64,000 bases of DNA from Hexactinellida sp. DTS-2022 (lineage: Eukaryota; Porifera; Hexactinellida), in contig JAPNXP010000009.1 in the NCBI GenBank assembly GCA_028753945.1, positions 5,022,001-5,086,000 of the forward strand, written 5' to 3'. Below, in pieces: positions 32,991 to 45,180 of the stretch (within the stretch, counting starts at the first letter, position 1; every line of letters begins with the position of its first letter). The position numbers were made by a program, and so were the translations under genes. The notes beneath the pieces were generated by a model that saw only the letters and a list, made by a program, of their open reading frames with translations, ran no database searches and had not been told where the DNA came from.

Positions 32991-35060
32991 CAGAAAAAAT
33001 CACATACTTTTCTCTATTCATATATATAAGATATCAGTTTAGATAGATTTATTTTCTTTCTAGTTACTAGAAAGAAAAGAAATCACATATAGCAAAACTT
33101 ACGAATAATTCTCAAATAGAATTTCTGAGTCCAGGTGCGTAGCTACAATTGGGCACCCTACTACAGTGGCGGATTTAGGGGGGCACAGGGGGCACGTGCT
33201 CCCCCCCTGGAAAGAGATAACCCATAAATATGGGGAAAATTAGCTGGTGGAACCAAATAATATGAGAATAGACTACAATAATAACAGTTTTAGAACACAT
33301 ATTTAACGAATTCTTAAATAATTTGCAATGATTTAACGAATTCTTAAATAATTGTAATGATTTAACGAATTCTTAAATAATTTGAATTTATTTAAGTTTA
33401 ACGAACTTCTTGAGAATTCTCTTTACAATAAACAACAAACTACAGTTGAAACCGGGGTTTTCTTACACTCGATATTCTAATTATTATTATCTTTTAACGA
33501 ATTTGTACTGCAATTATAGTTTAATTCGTCATTCTACTTATTCTATCGGTGTTTACTAACGCTTACGTACGTGAAGATTCAACAATATATAATCATCCCA
33601 CATTAAAATAGAAGCCTGAAAAATCTGAAAACTAATGATGTTTTGTTGACTTCGGCAATAGACTAGTACTAATCAATTAGTTTTTTGCGCAACTAACTAG
33701 TCAATTGCGACTAATTTCGGCAATAGACTGCAACAATTGTTATACAATGGATTAAATAAAATATAATAAGATAAGGAATTTGTTGACTTAACCCTCTCAC
33801 CGTGGACAACATTGCTAAATTAAATAACTAATAATATAATATATTATCAATACATAATGAATTAAGGCATTAAACTCAATTGCATGCATGCATGCATGCA
33901 CACAGTGGGCCAATAGGGGGAAGTAGGAGTATTTTTCATACTCACGAATATAGGGCATATTATTATTATCGAATTAAGCATTGTCTAAAACCTAGAATGC
34001 GAAGTTTATCAAGTCCTATGACTTCAAAATTTTGAATACAGTGAGTCTGAATGAATGATGTGATATAATTGGAATTAGAGATTGAATATTGCGGTTTCAC
34101 AATCGGAAAGATTCTATTTATAAAGTCGTTCTGCATAGTATAATAATTGAAACTGAATAGCTATTTCATTTTCTAAGTATTCAAGCTTAATCTCATTGCT
34201 ATAATGGGAATGCTTATGAATGCTATTCACGTAAAATTAGATATCTAATTTTACGGTTTTACTCCGGATCGGACACAAATTTATTTGCCAATATAGTTGG
34301 AAATTATGTCTTGGGTGCTCTTGGGTAGGAGATTTTATGTTTTCTAATAGTAATTTATCATCTTAACTTTAGTTTAAGATAATTTTCAGGCCCGCACAAA
34401 GCCGCACAGTATATAATTTATTCAATTTGGTATTGGCCTCTAATGAATCTCGTAAAAATGAGTAAAAATAAAATAATTGATTGTAGTACATTTTTTGATT
34501 ATTTCAAATAACTGATGGTCTATAGTAAGCAACGAAGAAGCATCTAATCATTTGAATACAAAATTAGCATTCAGCGCATCAACCTATGAACACATCCAGG
34601 CTTTTGAAACTCCGGTAAGTAACATTTATAAGATTCGGAGGGGATTTAATGAACTAGCTATTATTCCCAATATACGACAAAGCTATAAAAAACGATCTAA
34701 GGTCCCAAAGAGTAGTTGTACTTGCGATAATGACACTCAGTAACCATCTATCCTCTTTGTATCCAATGTAATATATTGATTTCCAGGCATTTGACTAGGC
34801 TTTCATTATTTTTTCCCATTGTTTAAGTTTTTTTATCAAATATCATGGGTGACTAATAAAAGATTGTTAACAAACCAAAATTTAGTTTTTCATAAAATTA
34901 GAACAAATTACCCAAAACTCAACTTTAGAGACTGCATACATAATTTTTGATGATGCCATTCAATTTCCTGCTATCAATAACCTATATGTCAATAATACTT
35001 CACAAGTGGCTATCTGCTAACAAAATGCCTATTTCCGCTAAACTGTCTTTTTGGCCCACT
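32991..35060. other. No identified gene; repeats and one exon-like stretch
   Basis: 33175 begins a lone hAT-like end (cagtggcggatttagggg). 33296-33400 has a ~30-bp unit (tttaacgaattcttaaataa) three times. 33560-33870 is an inverted match to 23960-24170 plus the end of the CCAAAATTG-family core. 33882-33901 is a (GCAT)n microsatellite. 34520-34613 is an open stretch ending at a consensus donor GTAAGT (SASTYEHIQAFETP); not assigned. Confidence 0.45.
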
Positions 35061-35287
35061 GTGTTATGTTAGAAACAAACTTAAAATTTATCTTCCGTTC
35101 CTTGTGACTCGGACCAAATAACAAATGGTTCTTGACACCTTGAGGCGTTGATGTCTTGGCGGAAAAATCAAAAATTGCAGCCTGTGCCGACAGCATGTTC
35201 CTTTGGAGGCACTATCAATAAACAACCAACAAAATATAGTGCCACCAAAGAACATGCGTCGGCACAGGCTGCAATTTTGGATTTTAT
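35060..35287 (-). repeat. CCAAAATTG-family head fragment in the old Ginger copy
   Basis: 35160-35287 is the palindromic head module and 35060-35160 the start of the core, reversed. It cuts the C-terminal part of the old Ginger integrase after GMTGYIRIQIPKEN. Confidence 0.8.
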
Positions 35288-35969
35288 GTTTTCTTTCGGA
35301 ATTTGGATTCTTATATATCCTGTCATTCCTACGACAATATTTTGACTTGACTTATTTCCTTTAGAAATTTTTCGATGATTCTCAACTTGAATCTTACGAG
35401 TTTGGTTCAAAGTTCGTATTACAATTTTTTAATGTATTTCAGCATGTGCTCTTATGTCATCCATTAAGTGATTATCATTCCCAGATGCAAAAACTTCATC
35501 ATCTGGATGTGAGGATAATTCCACATCAACAGGTCTAAACGATTCTAATTGAGGGGTAGAATATCTTGAATGAGGTGCAGATCGGGAATGATATACTTCC
35601 CAAGGAGTTCTAGATAAGGATCTATGTTTTCTATGAATGTAGGTACTCATAATTTCTGGAAGCAACTCTTCGGACCAATTTTCTACTCTGGAGTTGTTAC
35701 ATATTGACAATTAAATTTGAATTTTCTTTTTAAATAGAATTTTGAAAGTTTGATTGAATCTCTCAACTTGTCCTTGAGTAGTTGGTGTATAAGGTGAACC
35801 ATTTATTAATTTAATGCCAATTTTAGGCATAACGTCCTTGATAATATTAGAAACGATTTCCCCCTCCCATTATCATTTTGCATTAATAGGGGTATGCGTT
35901 TCTTTATAGAACAATTTACAAAGAATCTCACAAATTGGTTTGGTTTCTTTGGTTTTGAGGGATAAGTCC
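35288..35969 (-). pseudogene. Old Ginger integrase, C-terminal half
   Basis: This is the second half of an integrase gene whose first half is at 41240-42058; the young element 35970-41239 separates them. Minus-strand reading from 35960: KPICEILCKLFYKE, then a decayed SDNG site, then GSPYTPTTQGQVERFN at ~35820-35760 with the catalytic Glu. Then come SRVENWSEELLPE and SRTPWEVYHSR, the segment after the core, and HTLTQTRK-like QTRKIQVENHRKI at ~35400, the C-terminal small domain. It aligns throughout with the younger copy at 38.5-39.7 kb. Several frameshifts. Confidence 0.8.
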
Positions 35970-36227
35970 TGTAGAGGTTCGTTTGGGGGCGCTCCCCCAG
36001 ATTCGAGGGGGACCCCCCAAATTGAAAATCTTGTCATTATATTTAGGGGGGCCGCCCCCAAATTTGAACAATGTAATCTATCTCGTAGGGCTCCCCCAAA
36101 TTTATGGGGGCCTCTCCATTTTAATTGTACACTAGTTCTAATTTTGAGGAGGCCCCCTCCAAACTTGTTATCCTGCTGGAAAACTATCATTCTGTATTTT
36201 AATAATACGTAGTTATTAAATAAGGTT

Positions 36228-36758
36228 CTATCATAGCCTACTCTATATATGGCCTGACAGTAACCTAGAAAATATGGCCCAAGGATGAAGGAGAAGATGG
36301 TAATATTTACTCGCTGGTTCTTTCAAAAAGTATAGAAAAGCGTAAAAAGAAATTCTCTTAATTTCGTGTCTACTTATTAGTATTTACCATGATTTGTATT
36401 ACTCTGTTTATTCTTATTTCTATTATGTAGTTTTTTGTGTCGTGTGTCACTGCTAGAGCCAGAGAGAGAAAGAGGAGAGAGGAAAGAAAGCAAATAATTG
36501 TGTAGTATTTAATGTATATTCATATTAGAAATTGTACTGTTTGTGTTGATTATTACAATTAAATTGTGAAAATCCAATCACCCTTCTCATTACAGCTAAT
36601 ACTAATCACGGGCTAGCAGGGCTGAGTTATGTTTTCGACCTAGAGACTCATAAAGAACCTAGTAGTTCAATATGAAAACATTAAAAAATTGAAATTTCCC
36701 CTCTTCTTGTGCATCCCTGGTACATCTACTGTCAGGCCATATATAGAGTAGGCTATGG
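36228..36758. mobile_element. P-type MITE, deletion derivative of the relic 1 family
   Basis: Starts CATAGCCTACTCTATATATG and ends, inverted, the same. Flanks are GGTTCTAT at left and GTTCTATG at right, so 7-8 bp are duplicated with a one-base ambiguity. 36310-36540 and 36228-36303 match window positions 150-355 and 2745-2828 reversed. It is therefore a shortened version of the P element at the start of the window. Confidence 0.85.
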
Positions 36759-36879
36759 TTCTATGTTTTATTGACTGGAAAAGTGATAAATATAAGAAAA
36801 ATGCTCACTAATATGTTTTTGATAGAAATAAATCAATTGTTTACTAAAGTCTAAATGTGTATCTAAATCTAAATGGTAA

Positions 36880-37315
36880 ATATGTGAATGATCTAATATC
36901 AAAATTTGGAAATAACGGAAACGATAGGTTCGTAGTGATTAAATTTATTTTCCAGGTAGATATTAAACAAACTTGATTGGTTTTTCCTTTCTTAGGATTA
37001 AAGCCCAAATATGAAACTTCAGCCATTCTTCATCTTTTAGCACTTAAATATCAACTTGTAACCATATTGCTGCAGAAAATAATTCTACATCGCTACCCAA
37101 AACTTTTAGCATCATTATTTTCTTGTTAGAACGTATTCTTCCATATTTTGGCCATGTTTTGAAATTACATATTTTTCACATTCAGAGGATGTACTCATAA
37201 AACCTACTAATGTTTTCCTAACTTCTTCATAATTATTTTCGTCTCCAGACAGCCAACAACTGAATGACCTGAAAAGGCAGTTTCCATCTGGTATAATATG
37301 AATCTTATCTTTCAA
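36880..37315 (-). pseudogene. OTU cysteine-protease domain of the Ginger element
   Basis: Minus-strand reading starts IIPDGNCLFRSFSCWLSG at ~37300-37245, the OTU motif with catalytic Asp and Cys present, followed by YEEVRKTLVGFM. After stops and a frameshift, 37075-37000 reads SDVELFSAAIWLQVDI, the usual middle strand-helix. 36975-36925 reads IYLENKFNHYEPIV, which contains the catalytic His of the NHY motif. Thus the catalytic triad positions are all recognisable, but the frame is broken at least three times. In Ginger1 elements such a C-terminal protease is known; its role in transposition is not settled. Confidence 0.8.
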
Positions 37316-38478
37316 GACTGATTTTTCTAAGCAGAAGTTAGGTCTAGAAGAATAGTTGAATAAAGTTGTATATATCCCCGGACAATCCAGAATTGCTTGG
37401 CATTTGATTTTTCTCCACTTTTCAGTTACAGGGATAAAATATGACTGATTTCTTTGTTCCAGTTTTGGTAGTCTCGTTTTTCAGTTTTAATAGACGATGA
37501 TCAAATGGCATTATTAAATCAGCATATAAATCATCCAATCACGCAGATCTCAATGACTTGCTCAATCCACACAAAATTTTTGGATCATGTATTAGTTTCA
37601 AAGGAATTGAAACACAATAATCCTCATCAAATTCTGAATATTTTGTACGTTTATTTTTTTCGCTATCAAACAGATCACATTCAGAATTATTGATCTCATT
37701 AATGCTACCAGTTTTAACTCTTTGACGTTTACCCAAGGCAACTATATTCTTATCTATTTGAACAATACTACTATTAGGTTCAACTACTGTACTCGAAAGA
37801 TCTCTTAGTGAAAATTTTCTATTATAGTGATTTTTTTACCAACTGGAAACAGCAGTCATGTGTACAGTGATCTGAAAATATGCATTCCTTGCATTGATGA
37901 ATTGTTAAAGGATCCAAAGTTTGTAATATTTTGAAGAAATGATTTCCGAACTCGTCTTTAATTCTATCACGATACCAGATTTGCAATACACCAATTAATT
38001 CTTTAAATCATCGATGAGCCAAATATTTAAGTTGATGAACAGATGATTGGGAAGTTTCTATCTCAATATGATATGTATTTGCACAATACTTAGAAAATAG
38101 CTCATCCAAAACTTCAGTGAGTAATTCAATGTAGTAAATGAATTCGCTTTCGCAATTGTCAATAGTTTTAGAAGATTTCTCGTCTATTATACTGAAAACG
38201 CTTTTGTCTTTTTCACAAATATCTTGTAATAATGATCGCATCATTTTTCCGAGTATACACCACTTTTCTGCGGTTTTCTGTTCGAATTCGCATAATAACC
38301 TATTGTATTCGTTTCGATTGAATTCCAAAGAAAAATTAGTTATGTTTTTACCTGTATCTGTAAAGTCAGTCTCTGTGATTTCTGGATTCATAATTGTGAA
38401 AAGATCACTTTGATTCATCCACATGTGCTTAATACCTTTTTGAATAGTGTATAGTGTTATATTCAACATAGCATTCAT
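37316..38478 (-). pseudogene. Ginger central region between integrase and OTU
   Basis: A 156-codon frame from 38478 to 38008 encodes a charged, helical segment (QDICEKDKSVFSIID and neighbours) with no family that I recognise. Downstream at ~37915-37860 a Cys/His cluster (CKECIFSDHCTHDCC) looks metal-binding. 37736-37539 is another open piece (SECDLFDSEKNKRTKYS). These lie between the integrase and the OTU domain on the same strand and are probably parts of the same transposase or of a second Ginger protein. A DNA-binding or processing role would be a guess. Confidence 0.5.
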
Positions 38479-38519
38479 TTGATGTTGAAATAATTTTCAA
38501 TATTTTGGTATTAACATTT

Positions 38520-40424
38520 AAGGTTTGCTGAAGACATTTTTCTTTTTACCTGAATTATTCGGATTTTTCATGTATGCAATAATCATTCCTACTTTTAATT
38601 TTCTATTCGAAATTTGTTTTCGCGTTATCTTGCGATAGTTTTCGATTTGGATTTTCCGTGTTTGAGTTAAAGTATGGACTTTCAGTCTTTCTCCCAGATC
38701 CGCATGAACTCTTATTTCATTAGTTAGATTATAGCTCTCTAATTATAAATTATTTCAGGATTTGGTTTCGAGCATGATTCAACAAAATTTGGCGTGAAAG
38801 ATATCAGCTGTGTGATATATTTTAATTGGTGAGGTGAAGATCTTGCATAATATATTTCCCAAGGCGTTCTAGATAAAGATATATGTTTGTTATGAATATA
38901 TATATATCCATTACTTTAGGTAATAAACCCCATGGCCAATTTTCCACTCTTAATTTATTAGACATGGACATTTCAATTTGAATTTCTTTTTTAAGTAAAT
39001 TATTTAGTGTTTTATTAAATCTTTCGATTTGCCCTTGAGATGTAGGAGAGTATGGCGAACCATTTATCAATTTTATTCCTAGTTTAGGCATTACAAACTT
39101 GATTATGTTCGATATTACTCAACTCCATTGTCGCTTTGTAAAATCGTTGGAACACCTTCTTTGTGAAACAAATCACAGAGTATCCTACAGATTGGGTTTG
39201 TTTCCTTTGATTGCAATGGAAAGGCCCATGCATATTTTGAAAAACAGTCAATTAATGTCAAAATCCATTTAAAACCTTTTTTAGAAAGAATATCTTGACT
39301 ATCGAATGCAATCTGTGTGAGATCTATTTGCACTCGTTCAAAGACTGCAAATGTTTTTATATGTTTGTGGTGTCCTTTCTTCGGAGAACGAGATTAGACA
39401 GGCATATTTCACAATTCAATTCAGTATAAGAATTCTTAATACTGTCATTAGCAACGCCCCAAATGTGGAAATTATATTTTAGGGATCTAATAAGCTCTGT
39501 ATATTTTGGAGGTTGGAGTTTATCATGGAACCATGCTATAGCAATTGGTAACATTCCATCTGATAATACTATTTTGTCTCCTTTTTCAGTAAAATCCATG
39601 ATGTGTATCCTAGCAAAGATTTACTTGAAATTAGATATATTAATTAAAAACGAGGTATTCTGCGAATAGCTCAGTCATAAATTCGGATTTTGTTTAAATC
39701 CATTGCATCGAATCAGTTATAATTCCTTAACTTTCAATAGCTATTACAGAGCCTACGTCCCTAATTGTATCGATGTCCCATATCTGGTTAATTCATTATA
39801 TACGTACTTAATTTAAAAAAGTTAAATGACTGTGACATATTCAACTAGTGAAGTCTAAGTTGAGTATTTTCTCTAAAAATTATATAAGGGCATTTCAGAC
39901 GGAGAACTTGCAAATAAAGGTTGAAACTAGATCAGATATTTAGAAATTATATCATGATTGAGCATTAGCAGAATGTATAATTAACTGACTAAACCTAATT
40001 TAAATAATGAACTAACCTTAAGAAGATATTCGGAAAGTCGTTTCTGAATGAATTTTCTGAATAGCTTTGAATTTTCCTTGGTACTAGGTTTAATATTCTC
40101 AATCGAATGTCGGATCAGATCGGAAATTTTTTAATTCCCCCTACGGCATTGCTTCCAATTGAGATAAGAAATATGTAATGTATACATTCTATTGCTGATG
40201 ATCTTGCTTTCTTGTCCAGTTGAACCTCTTAAATCCACAGAATAGAACATGTCGGCTGAGATTTCAGAGAAATTAGGTAATATTTGAATTAGTTTCTTCA
40301 AAAATTCATCATTAATGGTCGTATCTTCATCAAAACCTTGTAAATCGGCCGATGCGGTCTCCGGTTCACTTTCATCCATATTAAAATTGGGATATTTCGA
40401 TAAGATTTGAATACTTTTTATCAT
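38520..40424 (-). pseudogene. Ginger integrase-like transposase
   Basis: 40424-40131 encodes an N-terminal module (FLKKLIQILP, MYTLHISYLNWKQ) that is homologous to 42058-41668 in the older copy. 40120-40000 continues it (FIQKRLSEYLL). 39599-39357 gives the zinc-binding region ending CEICLS. 39333-39115 gives the integrase core with QIDLTQ (first Asp), ILTLIDCFSKYAW and LQSDNG (second Asp). 39091-38990 gives SPTSQGQIERFN (catalytic Glu). 38690-38520 gives the C-terminal small domain (KLKVGMIIAYM). DDE triad present, but the gene is cut by frameshifts. Family function: cut and join element ends. Confidence 0.8.
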
Positions 40425-41239
40425 ATTACATATATTATACAGTATATAAGAGCATGCAAATAGCGGTAGGCATAAATATAAATGAAGGAGTCAATATATA
40501 ATTGACAAATCGCATACAACATTATAAAATATTTACAAGTTACTTAATATTATCAAATTCATTTGCAATTAATATATATATATCACTCTTAATTAAGGAA
40601 TCCTTAATAAATTATACTGCTTACTACGTACTCATTAAGTATGACATCAAATTTCTAAACTTAATTCAGTGCCCAAGAAATCATTAGTTTATCTGAAAAT
40701 TTCTTAATGCCAGTCAGCACGCCCAAAACACCAACTTATCTAAATCATCCTAATTTCCAATAAACGATGAACAGCGAAGGATTTAAGGCGGATCATCCGA
40801 ACTAAGGTACACAAAAGCCTTTTCACCAGCCTACATTAATTATCCCAGACTTAACACAATCTCTGTATCATATTTCATATAATTGTTGCTATATTCAACT
40901 ATTATTTTTATGTATCCTCGCTAAAGAAAATCACATCCACACCCTGAAAATACCAAATATCCTACTTCAAGGCCTGAAAATGACCACTTGCCACTATACA
41001 ATCTTGAAATGTAAATTTTTGTAAACCTAAAATTGTCAAATAAGGAAGAGTTGATCTGATACATAGTTTTCCCCCATAAATTTTGGGGGGCCCTACGAAA
41101 TAGATTATACTGTTCAAATTTGGGGGATGCCCCCCCAAATTTGAAGGGGCCCCCTAAATATATTATAATGACAAGATTTTCAATTTGGGGGGGGGGGGGG
41201 CCTCGAATCTGGGGGGGCACCCCCAAACGAACCCCTACA

Positions 41240-42058
41240 AGCCCAAGCGAATTTAGAAAAACAATCAATTACATTCAAAACCCAAAGAAAACCTTTCCTA
41301 GCGAGGATGTCTTCCTTCTCAAAAGCTATTTGTTTAAGGTCTATTTGTATGCGCTCAAAAACTACAAATGTTTTAATGTGTTTGTGATGCCCTCGCTTCG
41401 GGAGGGAGCATCAAATAGACAAATATCACAGCTTAATTGTGCATAAATCTTCTTTATATTTTCATTGTTGGGCACTCCAAATATGCGAATGCAATTTTAG
41501 CTACTTTATGAGCGCGGAAACCTTTGGATGGTTTAACTTGTCAAGATACCATTCTATAGCTATCTTTAACATTCCTTGTGATACAACAAATTTTTCTCTC
41601 TTCCTTAACAAATAACCGTGAGATATTTCCTAAAAATAAAGTCTATAAAATCATAACTTTATGTAAACTAGATCTTTCGACTTGCCTTAAGTTGATACTC
41701 GGAGAGTCTTTTCTGAATGAAGTTTTTATAAATTTTTCGATTTTCCCTGGATTTTGGCCTGATATTTTCAACCAAAAGTTGAATAACCTCAGGTATCCGT
41801 TCATTCGCCTCACGACTTTGCTTCCAAATCAAATATGCTAAGTGTAGCGAATACATGTGATCACTAATAACATCTTGTTTTTCCTGCGCAACTTCTCAAC
41901 TCATCTGGCGAAAACATCTCAGGATTAAGTTCAGAGTTTGCGGGTAATAGCTGAATTAGCTTCTGGAAAAGTTCTACATTTACTTTGTCATCAAGGCTAA
42001 ACTGTAAATCGGAAACAGAAGTCTCCAATCCACTTTCATTCGTAGATTCATCACTCAT
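41240..42058 (-). pseudogene. Old Ginger integrase, N-terminal half
   Basis: The ATG at 42058 opens the N-terminal module (FQKLIQLLP, then after a frameshift MYSLHLAYLIWKQ and FIQKRLSEYQL). 41620-41420 is the decayed zinc-binding region. 41395-41246 reads the start of the core (RIQIDLKQIAFEKED with the first Asp, then VLNVIDCFSKFAW). It ends exactly where the younger Ginger element begins and continues at 35969 on the other side of that element. Diverged from the inner copy but colinear with it. Confidence 0.8.
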
Positions 42059-42764
42059 AATTTCGTGTTTAAAAAAACGGAATGATAGATCAACGGCGTA
42101 CGAATAAATTTCAAATGAATAAATTTAACTAGTGAATAATGAAGTATTTATGTACCGCATTTGAGATGAACAGAGCATATAAATATCACTGAATCTGTAA
42201 TATTTTCATTGATTACAAGTGTTTTTAAATGATTGTAAGTGTAAAATAGATACATACTAGTAATTAATTTATAACGACATCCACATATTAGTTTGACATG
42301 CATGATCGAGTCAAAACTACTAAGTATTAAATCGAAATAACCCTGCACCTGTGTGGCTTGCGTGAATTATCTATGTTATGATTAGTATAGGCCGGGTTTA
42401 AGCATCGAATAATTACAGAAAGTGTTTTGAGAGTATATATTTTAAAATAGACTTGCAGCCTCAAGAGTGGTCAAAGGGTAAAGTATTAAGCCCTAGATAT
42501 CCCAACGACGTAACTAGTCAGACTTCCCATTAATGTTCTCTTTTTACGCTAGTGGTAACGTACTTATTTGTAGTGTAAGAACATTATTATACAATGTTGA
42601 ATGAATTTTAATGGGAAATTTGTAAAATTTGCTACATTTCAACTTCGGATGATCGGATTTATCAATCGTATATTTCCAATGAAATATGAAACTATAGCGA
42701 TATAATTTGATTGTTTTATATTTGATAGCTTTTAACCCCACATAAATATAAAAGAGGATTTGAG
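42059..42764. other. No gene recognised
   Basis: AT-rich, no matching repeats found elsewhere in the window. Confidence 0.5.
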
Positions 42765-43078
42765 ATGACCCCCCAAATAGAATAACAGGATTTTGATTTT
42801 GGGGGGACCTCTCCAAATTTGGGGGGGCCCCCCAAATAGAATAACAGGATTTTGATTTTGGGAGGACCTCTCCAAATTTGGGGGGGGCCCCCCAAATAAA
42901 ATAACAGAATTTTTGATTTGGGGAGGACCTCTCCAAATTTTGGGGGCCCCCCAAATAAAATAACGGGATTTTTTATTTGGGGAGAACCTCCCCAAATTTT
43001 GGGGGGCCCCCAGATAAAATAACAGGATTTTTTATTTTGGGAGGACCTCCCTAAATTTGGGGAGGCCCCCAAATTAAA
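42765..43078. repeat. ~60-bp G/C-rich minisatellite, ~5 units
   Basis: aataacagg recurs at ~42781, 42840, 42900, 42960 and 43017. Each unit contains an inverted pair ggggggccccccaaat. Its open minus-strand frames (Pro/Gly/Asn-rich) are by-products of the period. The G-run motif resembles the Ginger arms. Confidence 0.9.
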
Positions 43079-43082
43079 CCTA

Positions 43083-43560
43083 CAGTGATTCTGTCATGGA
43101 AAGTAGTAAACTGTCATGGCTAGTGCATCCATGGTCACTAATATAAAGTAGAATTTCTGTCATGGTAGTGAAACTGTCATACAACAAAACAATAGAGTAA
43201 GATTTAACAAATAAATATAAGTATTACAAGTTGAAACAATAGAATTAAATTTAACAGTTTACTGAAATTGAAGTATTAGTAACTAAGAAATTTCACCCCA
43301 TTTATGGCATGAATCAAACCCATTCCCTCATCAGACGCAGAATTTTATGGTGAATCCAATGGCGAAAAAAATGGGGGTTTAGTATAACATCTTTAGAGTT
43401 ATGGACCAGACAAATTTTGAAAGGTTTTAAAAATGATCCCAAATTTGTTAATCAAAAATCGTATCCCCAGGTGCAAATTAGACGATTACTTTTCACCTAC
43501 ATGCAAAGTCTCAGCCTTATATGCATATAGGTGTGTGGCCAGGGCACCGTATACGGAAGA
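43083..43560 (+). repeat. CCAAAATTG-family fragment with catgacag block
   Basis: 43083-43200 is an inverted match to 10130-10245. 43200-43560 is the family core, plus orientation, truncated at both ends. Confidence 0.7.
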
Positions 43561-44660
43561 AACAAAGTATAAATTACAGCTGTGTCTACAGAATGTCCTT
43601 CCTCGACACTATATTATGGTCGTTGGTTGATTAATAGTTCCCCCAAAAGAAAACGCTGAAAAATAAATAATTGAAAAACTTGATGGAACACTAATAACTG
43701 ATTGGATGCATGAATATACTCTCGACCAATTAATTTACAGCCTCTGTTAGGGGTTCTATAATGCACACTTAACAATTGATAGAAAATCCTTTTATACAAA
43801 TTGGGCGAACTTTATTGGTTAAAAGTTTTCTCACCTTCTGAAATGAAAATGTGAATTATCAAAAATCGTGATCCCAGGTGCACATCTGTTACCCATGAGA
43901 CATCTATCCTAAAAATTACAGTTCATAGTTAATAAAACTCTGTTCTGTGGAGAGGATATGGATAAAAAACCCCTCACAGACGGGATGGGAGTGTGCTCCT
44001 TCTGATTACACTTCCCCAATGTTTAATTTAACTAGAATTTCAATATTCAAATTACATTTCATCTTAATGTAATACAATTTAATTAATGTTTGAATTGTGA
44101 AGACTTCAAATGTTTAATTAAATTAATTAAAGATTAAATATTACAAATAGAAATTAGGAATACGTGCTAGTATTTACGTTACTATCTTGAATAATAAATT
44201 GACATCATCATCAACTTGTAAAATATTCCAACTTCCAAGTGTTTCAATTGCACTTGTATGAAACACATATTCACTTACAAACCAATCAATAACAGTCATT
44301 ATCCTAGCAGATAGTAGGCTTATGTAATATGTTCTATTGTATTGAGTATACTATAGAGTAATTACAATATGGAGAAGATGGCTGATTTATGTAAATAATC
44401 GTTAATAAAACGTAGAATTGATTAGCGACCTAATAATTTTAATTGATATATAGAAATAACATCCTTAGGAGAATACAACCTCTATATTTTCAATAACTAA
44501 TTCGAATTATTAAAGAGTCACTGAACCAGAATACAAATTTCGATATAACTGACGAACAAAAGCGAAATTGAGAAATCAGGCTTCGAGGTGATCATCTCCA
44601 GGAAATTCTATATCTCCTGTCCAAATTTGAAATCTCTATCACCAATGGTTTAGTCAGGCC
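43561..44660. other. No gene recognised
   Basis: 43870-43985 matches the tail region of the long variant of the CCAAAATTG family (ggtgcacatctgttaccc). The rest is AT-rich. Confidence 0.5.
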
Positions 44661-44663
44661 ATC

Positions 44664-44694
44664 GCGTACGGCCGGCCAGCCGGCCGGCCGGAAG
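44664..44694. repeat. GC-rich ggccggcc palindromic island
   Basis: ggccggccagccggccggcc is a strongly self-complementary GC block in AT-rich DNA; possibly one end of a hAT-type element. No partner found. Confidence 0.4.
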
Positions 44695-44699
44695 TCCGA

Positions 44700-45180
44700 C
44701 AGAGGTAAATTCAATAGTGTGCACTTATAGTATAAAACTATAGTAGGACCCTACTATAACGTTTTTTACTAGAAGAAGCACACTAAAAACAATATTTTAC
44801 CATTATAGTATAGTATAGTCGGCACAGTAAAATAGTTCCTGTAATAAGCAGGGTTGCCAATCCAATCCAATCGAAAAGATTCTCGATTGCCGATTGCTGC
44901 ATTTTTAATCTATTGGTTTGTCGATTGGATTGCTGCATTTTTAATCAATTGCATTTTCGATTGGATTGCTTCGATTTCTTTCTATTTCATTCGATTGTTT
45001 GTTTATAAAATCTCTACATAATCACAAAATCTAAATGCTCAATTGCTCGTCAATTAAACCCAACAATATATGTTTGAAATTTGAAACATTACTGTTGTTG
45101 ATATAAATATTGAGGAGTAACAATCGAAAAAATCTAAGAAACATTCGAAAAAACAATCGAATAAAATAGAAGAAACAATC
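44700..45180. repeat. Repeat tail and attcgattgg-rich fragment
   Basis: 44725-44833 includes a CCAAAATTG-family tail ending gtcggcacagtaa. 44850-45050 starts cagggttgccaatccaatcc and repeats variants of cgattggattgc; 45120-45188 has inverted aacaatcgaa motifs. Probably a decayed hAT-type MITE. Confidence 0.4.

Larger units (their letters stand above)
35970..41239 (-). mobile_element. Ginger-type DNA transposon (integrase + OTU), 5.27 kb
   Basis: Ends TGTAGAGGTTCGTTTGGGGG and, inverted, TGTAGGGGTTCGTTTGGGGG. Inverted arms of about 150-180 bp (35970-36125; 41065-41239) contain gggggcccc runs. TG...CA ends, arms of this length and a gypsy-like integrase with a C-terminal OTU domain match the published description of Ginger1. 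Removing it with one 4-bp flank (plus-strand GTCC at left, AGCC at right, not identical) joins the two halves of the older Ginger gene in frame. Known Ginger1 targets are CCGG/CCGT, so the site here has decayed or differs. A P-type MITE sits inside at 36228. Confidence 0.8.

Noticed and set aside
35288..42058. Integrase genes as LTR retrotransposons or retroviral copies
   Set aside because: No reverse transcriptase, gag or LTRs; inverted TG...CA ends and an OTU domain point to Ginger DNA transposons.
42544..43072. Overlapping Pro/Gly/Asn-rich frames as a structural protein
   Set aside because: Several frames overlap in the same ~60-bp minisatellite; a period near 60 keeps frames open by chance.
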